Source: Leptonema illini DSM 21528 (GTDB lineage Bacteria > Spirochaetota > Leptospiria > Leptospirales > Leptonemataceae). Taken from it: a stretch of 64,000 nt of DNA. Position 1 is the first letter of the stretch, and each line of letters begins with the position of its first letter. Of the stretch, positions 25,544 through 32,259 are shown one piece after another. The notes under the pieces were generated by a model. That model saw only the letters and a list, made by a program, of their open reading frames with translations. It did no database searches and was not told where the DNA came from. Position numbers and translations under genes: made by a program. The stretch covers positions 4,253 to 68,252 of the forward strand of contig NZ_JH597773.1 in NCBI RefSeq assembly GCF_000243335.1, given 5' to 3'.

Positions 25544-25609
25544 GCATAACTTCCGGATAACCGCGGCGTTTTTCTGTCGAGCCTCCCTGGGTTATCCTCT
25601 CCGTTATGC
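25544..25609 (+). repeat. attC5 recombination site
   Basis: A compact 66-bp site: R' GCATAAC, TTCC, L' GGATAACC, a ~24-bp loop region, L'' GGTTATCC, TCTCC, R'' GTTATGC. Both box pairs are perfect inverted complements and the length matches the classical 59-base element. It is the clearest attC in the window. Confidence 0.85.
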
Positions 25610-25638
25610 GACACTGGCCATACGACACGGGAGTATTT

Positions 25639-26217
25639 ATGAACAACGAAGAACCTCTTCAACATCCAATCAAAGGCATCAATGCGCTGCTTGATCATAT
25701 CAAGGAGCGCATCCGTCAGGGCGAATCTAAGAAATCCATACTCGCCGCTCTGAAGCCTTTTTACCCTAACACCGCAAAGCTGGCACGTATTATAGCGATG
25801 CTCCCGACCGAATCAGATCGGCAAAAATACCGACATGTTAACCTCGCCGTCGCCGGGCTCTTCCTGATAACGAACCTCTCTGGCTGGTTCTTCGTGATTT
25901 TGACCTTTAACGATCTGGGGATCATTGACAGACTCTTCAACGGGCTTGCCCTGCTCATTCAGCTGGTTTTTTTGTTTGGCGCTTTTCATTTCCATGGTAA
26001 TTCTTATCCTTTCATGACTCAGCTTTCTTTAATTCGGCTCTGGTCTTTGTTTCCGGGCTTCAACGATTTACAGGCCGACGACTGGCTGCTGAACGGGTTG
26101 CTGCTACTGAACGGTGCCTGCCTTGCAGGAGGGGCTTTCATCTGGTTCAAAGTATTCCCGTACTACGGGCTTTCCGGGCCTCGCAAGGATGATAATGGTG
26201 AGATCAGAGTATCCTGA
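25639..26217 (+). CDS. Cassette 6 membrane protein
   Basis: 192 residues from the ATG at 25639 (an earlier in-frame ATG at 25606 lies in the attC core). A cytoplasmic helical N-terminus (HPIKGINALLDHIKERIRQGESKKSILAALKPF) precedes four hydrophobic segments: VNLAVAGLFLITNLSGWFFVI, LFNGLALLIQLVFLFGAF, a weaker one near SLIRLWSLFPGF, and LLNGLLLLNGACLAGGAFIW. Not recognised. No attC is visible after it, so it may be the last mobile cassette or have a decayed site. Confidence 0.7.
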   Translation: MNNEEPLQHPIKGINALLDHIKERIRQGESKKSILAALKPFYPNTAKLARIIAMLPTESDRQKYRHVNLAVAGLFLITNLSGWFFVILTFNDLGIIDRLFNGLALLIQLVFLFGAFHFHGNSYPFMTQLSLIRLWSLFPGFNDLQADDWLLNGLLLLNGACLAGGAFIWFKVFPYYGLSGPRKDDNGEIRVS

Positions 26218-26363
26218 GCATCGCCCCCGGCGAGATCGCTCAGCTTCCGAGTTACGGCTGCGGCCTCGCTTACCGTTCTTACGCTGGACGCATATAGATA
26301 CGCGATCATCACCTACCCCACCGAAGATCACTCACCATCGCCTATCCGAATCAATTCAATCCC

Positions 26364-26684
26364 ATGAAGCACTACCTCTTCATCTGCAGTCAGAACAGGC
26401 TACGAAGCCCAACCGCTGAGAATATATTCTCGATTAAGAACAAGATCGAAACCCAATCAGCGGGAGTCGATCGAGACGCAGAAACGATCGTTTCTGAAGA
26501 AGAGATCCTATGGGCTGACGCAATTTTTGTAATGGAAAACCGCCATAAAGCGATACTGAAGCAGCGATTCCCCAGAATCATATCGAACAAAAAGATCGTT
26601 GTTCTGAATATTCCCGATGAATTCGAGTATATGGATCCGGAATTGATAACGATCCTGAGAAAGAAGATGAGCGCATTTTTATAG
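26364..26684 (+). CDS. Small low-molecular-weight phosphotyrosine phosphatase-like protein
   Basis: 106 residues. The P-loop CSQNRLRSPTAE (Cys9, Arg15; CX5RS) sits at the N-terminus as in LMW-PTPs. AGVDRDAETIVSEEEILWADAIFVMENRHKAIL and VLNIPDEFEYMDPELITIL follow. The general-acid Asp of classical LMW-PTPs (DPY/DPF motif) may correspond to MDPE. The protein is shorter than the ~150-residue classical family. It probably dephosphorylates a small or protein substrate in the cytoplasm. Confidence 0.8.
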   Translation: MKHYLFICSQNRLRSPTAENIFSIKNKIETQSAGVDRDAETIVSEEEILWADAIFVMENRHKAILKQRFPRIISNKKIVVLNIPDEFEYMDPELITILRKKMSAFL

Positions 26685-26714
26685 GCGGATCAGCGGCTTC
26701 GACAATCGGCTGTC

Positions 26715-26830
26715 GCGCCCGACCGTTGCAGAATAATACTCCCGTTGCGCCCGACCGTCGCATCCTGATACGCCTGTAACACCCCACCGCGGCATCTCAA
26801 TACTCCCATGACGCCCATCCCGAAACCGGA
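26715..26830 (+). repeat. Degenerate ~32-bp tandem repeats, block A
   Basis: Three to four units of the pattern GCCCGACCGT-GCAT-----ATACTCCCGT follow one another at a period of about 32 bp between the phosphatase and cupin genes. A longer block of the same unit lies at 27890-28140. No coding frame is convincing here. Confidence 0.6.
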
Positions 26831-26903
26831 CAACGCCGGTCCGTGAGAATTAAGGTTGTCAGTTCAGCAAGGAACGCGAGAAACGGATTCCCAAGGATAA
26901 CAC

Positions 26904-27269
26904 ATGAAATCAACGAGGACATACTGGAATCCACTGGCAGAACAGAACAGTGATCAATGGGAAGTCATAGACGGATCGGATGGCAACCTGCTTCAGCTTA
27001 CCATCGCAGAAGATCCGCAAACCGGCGACTATACAAGACTGACAAAATTCAAAAGCGGATACTCTACCGACGCATTCGGGGCAAAAAGCCATGATTACCC
27101 TGAGGAAATATTTGTAGTCTCTGGCCGACTTTACGATAAGGCCTTTGACATGTGGCTCGAACCCGGTTTCTATGCAAGTCGACCACCGGGCGAGATCCAC
27201 GGCCCGTTCATTGCTGATGGAGATGTGGTGATTCTCGAAATGTCCTATCCCGGCCAGGCGATAAAGTAA
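26904..27269 (+). CDS. Cupin-domain protein
   Basis: 121 residues with a single cupin barrel: LTKFKSGYSTDAFGAKSHDYPEEIFVVSGRLYDKAFDMWLEPGFYASRPPGEIHGPFIADGDVVILEM. The metal-ligand positions are partly recognisable (H68, E72, H98) as in ChrR-like cupins. Metal-dependent oxygenase, isomerase or binding activity is possible; the substrate is unknown. The gene stands alone between a repeat block and the effector-binding protein. Confidence 0.75.
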   Translation: MKSTRTYWNPLAEQNSDQWEVIDGSDGNLLQLTIAEDPQTGDYTRLTKFKSGYSTDAFGAKSHDYPEEIFVVSGRLYDKAFDMWLEPGFYASRPPGEIHGPFIADGDVVILEMSYPGQAIK

Positions 27270-27303
27270 GCACACCGTTGATCCCGGCACAGGAGGCACG
27301 ACG

Positions 27304-27828
27304 ATGTTTCTCAATCTAATAGACAGATCAGAGCCACGAATAGTCAGATTAGAAGAACCGATAAGAATGATCGGCGTTTCTACGAAAACGAGTCTGAAGA
27401 CTATCTATAAAGATACCATGAGGTTAGGCGAAGAATATCAAAAAGCAAAGAATCTAATTCGAAACAAAAGCATTCCCTGGGCCTTCGTTGCCATTAGCAA
27501 AGATTTCAGCGATAACAACAGTCGCTGGGAATACTTAATGGGAGACGTCGTCACGTCCTTTGACGACGGTATTTCCAAAGGGTTAGTCTCCTTTGAGATA
27601 CCGGCAAAGACCTATGCCGTTTTCACAATACGTCCCCGATTCGGCTTTCTGTGGGGTCTGGCTATTGGACTGACGAAACGATATATTTACACACAATGGC
27701 TCCCTGATTCGAAATATGATTCCGACAACACCACCATAGGCGATTTTGAGTACCATGATGAACGTAGTGTAGCACGAAAGCCTTCAATAGATCTATATGT
27801 ATCAATCAAAGAGAAGAATCAAAAATAG
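27304..27828 (+). CDS. GyrI/Cass2-like effector-binding protein
   Basis: 174 residues with the two-lobed effector-binding fold typical of GyrI-like and AraC_E_bind proteins: EPIRMIGVSTKTSLKTIYKD, SRWEYLMGDVVTSF, FEIPAKTYAVFTIR and a C-terminal YIYTQWLPDSKY....DFEYHDER. No DNA-binding domain is attached. Stand-alone members include the integron-associated effector-binding protein Cass2 (PF14526), a cationic-drug binder, which fits the nearby cassette array. A GCCTAAC (exact RYYYAAC) lies 59 bp after its stop. Confidence 0.65.
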   Translation: MFLNLIDRSEPRIVRLEEPIRMIGVSTKTSLKTIYKDTMRLGEEYQKAKNLIRNKSIPWAFVAISKDFSDNNSRWEYLMGDVVTSFDDGISKGLVSFEIPAKTYAVFTIRPRFGFLWGLAIGLTKRYIYTQWLPDSKYDSDNTTIGDFEYHDERSVARKPSIDLYVSIKEKNQK

Positions 27829-27883
27829 AATACGGGGACCAATCCAACAGAGTGTACTGGCCCGGCCGAATTGCGCCTAACCC

Positions 27884-28145
27884 TCCCGTGCCCGGCTTCC
27901 TTATTATGTCACATCACGCCCGACTGTGGCATCTTAATACTCCTATCTAACCCAGCGTAGCACCATAATACTCCCCGCCCCACAGCGGCATCCCAATCAT
28001 CCTTTTGCACCGACCGTGGCATCTCAGCCTCCCGTTTCGCCCGACCGTGCCATCATAATACTCCCGTCAAACCCCGACGTGACATCCCAAGACTCCCGCT
28101 CCGCCCCACCCTGGCATCCCAATACTCCTGTCAGGCCCGGTCCTG
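27884..28145 (+). repeat. Degenerate ~32-bp tandem repeats, block B
   Basis: About eight units with the approximate consensus CGCCCGACCGTGGCATC--AATACTCCCGT, spaced 28-33 bp. The 420-bp stretch 27829-28248 has no convincing gene; these repeats fill most of it. Unit sequence decay is high, so the array is old or under loose constraint. Confidence 0.65.
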
Positions 28146-28248
28146 GTAGATGGGAGCCTCCAGGAACGAGAGTCGGTTACAGTTTCACCGATTATTCTGA
28201 AAGATACGCCGCCACCGGCATGCTTGTGAAACGCCAGATTCCGTCTTT

Positions 28249-28560
28249 TTACAGAGTGGGAACCGGGACCGCAGACGATCGTTCCCTGCAATCCTGTACA
28301 TCTATCAGGTATTTCAAACAGAGCAACGTAAAACCTTCCACATCTCTCTGGGCTGAGTCCGCCTTTACGGTATCGCCGATAGATTCGTAATAGGACTTTT
28401 TGTTCGCAGACTCACCGACAAGCCAGCAGGCAGTTTCATCTCCATCTCTGGCTAATTCACCGAGGCAATCCTGTCTCTCCGAAACACAGGTGGACAATGC
28501 TATAAGCGCGAAAAGGTTCAGAGCGAGCATCCTCATGTCCATCATATTCATCAGGCTCAT
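28249..28560 (-). CDS. Small Cys-rich lipoprotein
   Basis: 103 residues as drawn; the ATG giving MDMRML is an alternative start. Signal peptide MRMLALNLFALIALSTC with Cys in a relaxed lipobox (ALSTC). The mature part has five further cysteines (DCLGELARDGDETACWLV, LLCLKYLIDVQDC), as in several small leptospiral lipoproteins with disulfides. It is divergent from msrA with a 56-bp gap. Function unknown. Confidence 0.6.
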   Translation of the reverse strand: MSLMNMMDMRMLALNLFALIALSTCVSERQDCLGELARDGDETACWLVGESANKKSYYESIGDTVKADSAQRDVEGFTLLCLKYLIDVQDCRERSSAVPVPTL

Positions 28561-28616
28561 GCTGAAAGCAATTCAAATTTCCCGTAACCTCCCCTCTTCC
28601 TCTGCGAACAATACAC

Positions 28617-29234
28617 ATGAAGCTGCGTTATCTTTTTTCCGCTCTACTCATCCTTATCAGCTGCGGACCTTCCTCCGAGACGACGGGTAAACCCGCAGGA
28701 GAAACGGTGCCTGCCGGTGCCTCTATCGCCATCTTTGCCGGCGGATGTTTCTGGTGTATGGAAGGGCCCTTCGAGAAACTGGACGGAGTCTATGCCGTCG
28801 AATCGGGTTATACGGGCGGCAAAGAGGTGAATCCCTCTTATGAAGAAGTATCGGCCGGCATTACCGGACACGTCGAGGCTGTGCGTATCTTCTACGATGC
28901 GAAGAAGGTTACATTCGAGCAGCTTCTTGATACCTACTGGATGCAGATTGATCCGACCGATAAAGGCGGACAGTTCGCCGATCGCGGCAGGCAGTATCGC
29001 CCCGTGCTCTTTTATGCAAACGAGAAAGAGAAGGCGGCCATTCTTGCCTCACGTGAGAAACTCGAAAAGAGCAAACGCTTCTCTGCTCCCATCGTCGTTG
29101 CGATCGAGCCCGCCGGTCCGTTTTATAGAGCCGAAGAGTATCATCAGGATTACTACAAGAAGAATCCCGACCATTACAACCGCTACCGCGAAGGCTCGGG
29201 CCGCGGACCTTTCCTGCGACGCATCTGGCAGTAA
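28617..29234 (+). CDS. msrA: Peptide methionine sulfoxide reductase MsrA, lipoprotein form
   Basis: 205 residues. It reduces methionine-S-sulfoxide in proteins. The catalytic motif is FAGGCFWCMEGPFE (nucleophile Cys of GCFWC near residue 44), followed by SGYTGG and YWMQIDPTDKGGQFADRGRQYR. AEEYHQDYYKKNP closes the domain. A lipoprotein signal (LFSALLILISC, Cys16) suggests the enzyme is anchored in the periplasm, for repair of oxidised envelope proteins. No MsrB domain is fused. Confidence 0.95.
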   Translation: MKLRYLFSALLILISCGPSSETTGKPAGETVPAGASIAIFAGGCFWCMEGPFEKLDGVYAVESGYTGGKEVNPSYEEVSAGITGHVEAVRIFYDAKKVTFEQLLDTYWMQIDPTDKGGQFADRGRQYRPVLFYANEKEKAAILASREKLEKSKRFSAPIVVAIEPAGPFYRAEEYHQDYYKKNPDHYNRYREGSGRGPFLRRIWQ

Positions 29235-29316
29235 GCGGGAGTGCTCATCCGCTCTATCTCATCTGAAGGCCGTTTAGAAATGCTTGCATGTCACAGGCGT
29301 CGGCAAACGATCGCCT

Positions 29317-29712
29317 GTGACCGATGAGATACTCATCCTGCTTGCTCTGATGGGCGGCGCCTTTGCCTTCCTGATCTGGATGCTCTTTTCCGTTAAGGTC
29401 GGATCATCGGCCCGCGAGAAAGAGCCGATTCGCGGCTACTGCCCGATCTGCGGCCATGATCTTCGTAAGGGCGAGCAGATGCGCTCGAACCAATTGCAGA
29501 TCGGCAAGACAGAGCTGCGCTCGTTCATCAAAGGATGTCCGTTCTGCCTTGGCGGTAAGGGAAAGCGTCTCTGCCCCGTATGCAAAAAGAAGCTGTCGTT
29601 GAGCGAATCGGCCGTAGCCTTCTCAAACCCCGTAGAGGACAAAAACCGGCTGAGCATACGCGGATGTAAGAAGTGTTATCCGCAGGCATACGAGGGGACG
29701 TCTTATGATTGA
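29317..29712 (+). CDS. Membrane-anchored zinc-ribbon-like protein
   Basis: 131 residues from a proposed GTG at 29317; a longer frame from 29284 is possible. One TM helix (ILILLALMGGAFAFLIWMLF) precedes two CxxC-rich segments: YCPICGHDLRKGE.....CPFCLGGKGKRLCPVCKKKL and GCKKCYP. These look like paired zinc ribbons. A perfect 10-bp inverted repeat (29290-29299, 29312-29321) overlaps the proposed start. Unknown function; similar short proteins occur in Leptospiraceae. Confidence 0.6.
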   Translation: MTDEILILLALMGGAFAFLIWMLFSVKVGSSAREKEPIRGYCPICGHDLRKGEQMRSNQLQIGKTELRSFIKGCPFCLGGKGKRLCPVCKKKLSLSESAVAFSNPVEDKNRLSIRGCKKCYPQAYEGTSYD

Positions 29713-29739
29713 ACAGCCCGCTATAAACCGGTATGATCC

Positions 29740-30408
29740 ATGAAGAAACATCTGATAGTTATTTCGATTCTTTTGCCGTTACTTCTTGCGCAGTGCAGCT
29801 CGCTGTACTGGCATCAGCGCGCAAAAGATAGCGCCGATATCTTCACGCTCGAATTCCAGACGCAATCCTACGGAGCGGCGGTGCGTACCGGGCCGGTGAA
29901 GCTCGGTCTGAATCATAAGTCCCGCGACGGACGTTCGCTGGGTCTGCGCGGAGGCGAGTTCGGCGAGTTTGACGATCAGGACTTCTCGCTCTTTCTGCTT
30001 GGCAGCGACCTTCTTTTTGATCAGAAGCGCGAAAAGGCCAATCCGACAAAAGAGAGCCTGCGCGATCAGCTGCCGACGACGCTGAAGCTGCGTCGCAAGG
30101 ACGTGCAGGCGCGCAGCCCGTTCGGGACGACGGTTCCGCTGCAAAAAGCTCAGCCGGTTTTCAAAGAATCTAAAACGAAGAATCGCTTTGCTCCGGCGCA
30201 TCACCAGACGGGTATCGAGGTGTCGGCGGGGTTGTACTTCGGTATCAAGCTTGGCTTCAATGTGGGGGAGCTTTTCGACTGGGCGATCGGCTGGTTTGGC
30301 GGCGATCCCTTCGGCGACGATCTGCCGTTTAATCCGAACGAGCTTCCGGAAAAAATGCCCGAGAGCATACCCGGAGCTCAAAGCGACGACGGCGCCTCCT
30401 CTCAATAA
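29740..30408 (+). CDS. Lipoprotein of unknown function
   Basis: 222 residues. Signal peptide LIVISILLPLLLAQC with Cys19 in a relaxed lipobox (LLAQC). The mature part reads SADIFTLEFQTQSYGAAVRTGPVKLGLNHKSRDG, then DFSLFLLGSDLLFDQKREK and, near the C-terminus, GIEVSAGLYFGIKLGFNVGELFDWAIGWFGGDPFGDD. The layout resembles a leptospiral lipoprotein family, but no function is known. It follows the zinc-ribbon gene by 27 bp and may be cotranscribed. Confidence 0.7.
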   Translation: MKKHLIVISILLPLLLAQCSSLYWHQRAKDSADIFTLEFQTQSYGAAVRTGPVKLGLNHKSRDGRSLGLRGGEFGEFDDQDFSLFLLGSDLLFDQKREKANPTKESLRDQLPTTLKLRRKDVQARSPFGTTVPLQKAQPVFKESKTKNRFAPAHHQTGIEVSAGLYFGIKLGFNVGELFDWAIGWFGGDPFGDDLPFNPNELPEKMPESIPGAQSDDGASSQ

Positions 30409-30532
30409 GAAAGGAAATGCGTCCCATGCAAGCGGTCGTTCTGTTAGCCGGATTGCATCTTCGCGAATCATAAATTCCTGTAACTATTTTTCTGATTCGA
30501 GCCGGCGCACAAAAAATAGTCTTGTCATAATA

Positions 30533-30543
30533 CTGAGACTCAG
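30533..30543. promoter_or_regulatory. Palindrome CTGAGACTCAG before the TRAP operon
   Basis: A perfect 11-bp palindrome 14 bp upstream of the dctP start, beside a weak TTGTCA/TAATAC promoter-like pair. It may be an operator; the sequence alone cannot show it. Confidence 0.25.
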
Positions 30544-30557
30544 CATCGTACTGCCTC

Positions 30558-31658
30558 ATGAACAGAAGAGAGTTCCTGACGAAAGTCATACCGGCCGCTG
30601 TGATCGGCTCCACCGTTGGATGCTCAAACAAAGAGTCCAGCCCCGCAGCCAATGCAGAAGGCCCTGAAATCCACTGGAGGCTTGCTTCCAGTTTTCCACG
30701 CAGCCTGGACATCATCTACGGCGCCGCCGAGACGATGAGCAAATACGTCGCCGCCATGACGGGCAACAAATTCCAGATCCGCGTGTATCCGGGCGGTGAG
30801 ATCGTGCCTGCCCTGCAGGTGCTTGATGCGGTGCAGAACGGCACCGTCGCCATGGGTCATACGGCCTCGTATTATTATACGGGAAAGAACTCGGCCCTGG
30901 CCTTCGATACGAGCGTTCCGTTCGGTCTGACGGCCCGCCAGCAGAATGCCTGGCTGAGTGCCGGCGGCGGTCTCGAGCTGATAAACGAGGTGCTGTCTGA
31001 CTTCAATATACGCAGCTTTCCGGGCGGCAATACGGGCGTGCAGATGGGCGGATGGTTCCGCAACGAGATCAAAACGGTAAACGACCTGAAAGGCCTGAAG
31101 ATGCGCATTCCCGGCGTCGGCGGTCAGGTGATGAGCCGACTTGGCGTTTCGGTGCAGCTGCTTGCAGGCGGCGATATTTATCCGGCTCTGGAGCGAGGCG
31201 CCATCGACGCCACGGAATGGGTCGGGCCCTATGACGACGAGAAGCTCGGCTTCTTTCGCGTGGCGAAGAACTACTATTATCCCGGCTTCTGGGAACCGGG
31301 CTCTGAGATGAACTTCTTCGTGAATAAGGACGAATGGGCGAAGCTGCCGGCGAACTATCAGGCCATCCTCGAAGCGGGAATGGCGGCGGCGAATCTGTGG
31401 ATGACGACGCAGTTCGACGCGAAGAATCCGCCCGCTCTCAAACGCATGCTCGATAAAGGCGTAAAACTGCGCCGCTTCAGCGATGAAATTCTTGCCGCCG
31501 GACGCAAGGCGACGGAAGAGTACATGAACGAAGAGTCGGCGAAGAATCCGGCCTATAAAAAGGTCTATGAATCCTGGAAGAAGTTCCGCGACGAGCAGCA
31601 GAAGTGGTTCGCCACGTCTGAACTGGCGTATCTGAGCTTCGTTTCGCCGCAAAGCTGA
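30558..31658 (+). CDS. dctP: TRAP transporter solute-binding protein (TakP/DctP type)
   Basis: 366 residues. The N-terminus NRREFLTKV is a twin-arginine motif and VGC (Cys22) a lipobox, so it is probably a Tat-exported lipoprotein. The mature protein has the DctP fold: WRLASSFPRSLDIIYGAAETM, ALQVLDAVQNGTVAMGHT, the KMRIPGVGG segment and GGDIYPALERGAIDATEWVGPY. The last matches the TakP subgroup, which binds 2-keto acids such as pyruvate or lactate-like ligands. It delivers substrate to the DctQM permease encoded next. Confidence 0.92.
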   Translation: MNRREFLTKVIPAAVIGSTVGCSNKESSPAANAEGPEIHWRLASSFPRSLDIIYGAAETMSKYVAAMTGNKFQIRVYPGGEIVPALQVLDAVQNGTVAMGHTASYYYTGKNSALAFDTSVPFGLTARQQNAWLSAGGGLELINEVLSDFNIRSFPGGNTGVQMGGWFRNEIKTVNDLKGLKMRIPGVGGQVMSRLGVSVQLLAGGDIYPALERGAIDATEWVGPYDDEKLGFFRVAKNYYYPGFWEPGSEMNFFVNKDEWAKLPANYQAILEAGMAAANLWMTTQFDAKNPPALKRMLDKGVKLRRFSDEILAAGRKATEEYMNEESAKNPAYKKVYESWKKFRDEQQKWFATSELAYLSFVSPQS

Positions 31659-31668
31659 GGGCCGTAAC

Positions 31669-32229
31669 GTGAAAAAACTGCTGCACTTCGCAAGAAAGGT
31701 GGACCGTATCAACGATCGCATCGGTCGTTTTTTGATGTGGCTCTGTCTGTTCATGGTCGTTATCGCAAGCTTCAATGCTCTGATGCGTTATACAAGCCGC
31801 TTCACGGGTATCGATCTTACGTCTAACGCTCTGATGGAATTGCAGTGGTATGCGTTCAGCGCCGTTTTTCTGCTCGGTGCCGGCTACGGACTCCGGCATC
31901 GGGCGCATGTTCAGGTCGACGTTCTGTTTAACCGCTTCTCGGAACGGACGCAGGCCTGGATCTACATCGTCGGCACCGTCGCCTTCTTGATCCCGTTCTG
32001 CATCTTCATGACGATCCTTTCGATTCCGACGATTGCGAACTCCTGGTCGGTGCTTGAGATGTCGCCCGATCCGGGTGGGCTGCCGCGCTTTCCTATTAAA
32101 ACGCTTCTGCCGATTTCCTTCCTGCTTCTTCTGCTTCAGGGTGTCTCTTTTCTGATTGAGAACATCGCCCGCCTGCGCGGCGAATACCATCTGCGCGAAG
32201 AAGAGCCGGCCGTAGAAAAAACTATCTGA
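31669..32229 (+). CDS. dctQ: TRAP transporter small permease DctQ
   Basis: 186 residues with four TM helices: RFLMWLCLFMVVIASFNALMRY, LMELQWYAFSAVFLLGAGYGL, a third near WIYIVGTVAFLIPFCIFMTI, and LLPISFLLLLLQGVSFLI. GLRHRAHVQVDVL is the family motif. It works with the large permease DctM in sodium- or proton-driven uptake. The start is 10 bp after dctP. Confidence 0.9.
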   Translation: MKKLLHFARKVDRINDRIGRFLMWLCLFMVVIASFNALMRYTSRFTGIDLTSNALMELQWYAFSAVFLLGAGYGLRHRAHVQVDVLFNRFSERTQAWIYIVGTVAFLIPFCIFMTILSIPTIANSWSVLEMSPDPGGLPRFPIKTLLPISFLLLLLQGVSFLIENIARLRGEYHLREEEPAVEKTI

Positions 32230-32259
32230 TAAATCACCTAACCCTTTCAGGAGTACTCG

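Larger units (their letters stand above)
20232..25609 (+). mobile_element. Integron-like gene-cassette array (cassettes 1-5)
   Basis: Successive cassette boundaries at 20232, 21002, 22896, 23255, 24079 and 25603 all carry a GTTA core (GTTATGT, GTTATGC, GTTAAGT, GTTAGCC, GTTAGGC, GTTATGC). Each of the last five ends an imperfect palindrome with paired R and L boxes. Cassette genes are on the plus strand with little spare DNA. Genes 1 and 2 stop at the TAA within the R' box. Base composition changes sharply from cassette to cassette, as expected for independently acquired cassettes. Confidence 0.75.

Noticed and set aside
26715-28145. CRISPR-like array in the 32-bp repeats
   Set aside because: Units are contiguous and degenerate with no unique spacers.
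29779-30471. A 230-codon minus-strand frame opposite the lipoprotein at 29.7 kb
   Set aside because: The plus strand has a lipoprotein signal and ribosome-binding context; the opposing frame has no start context or domain.
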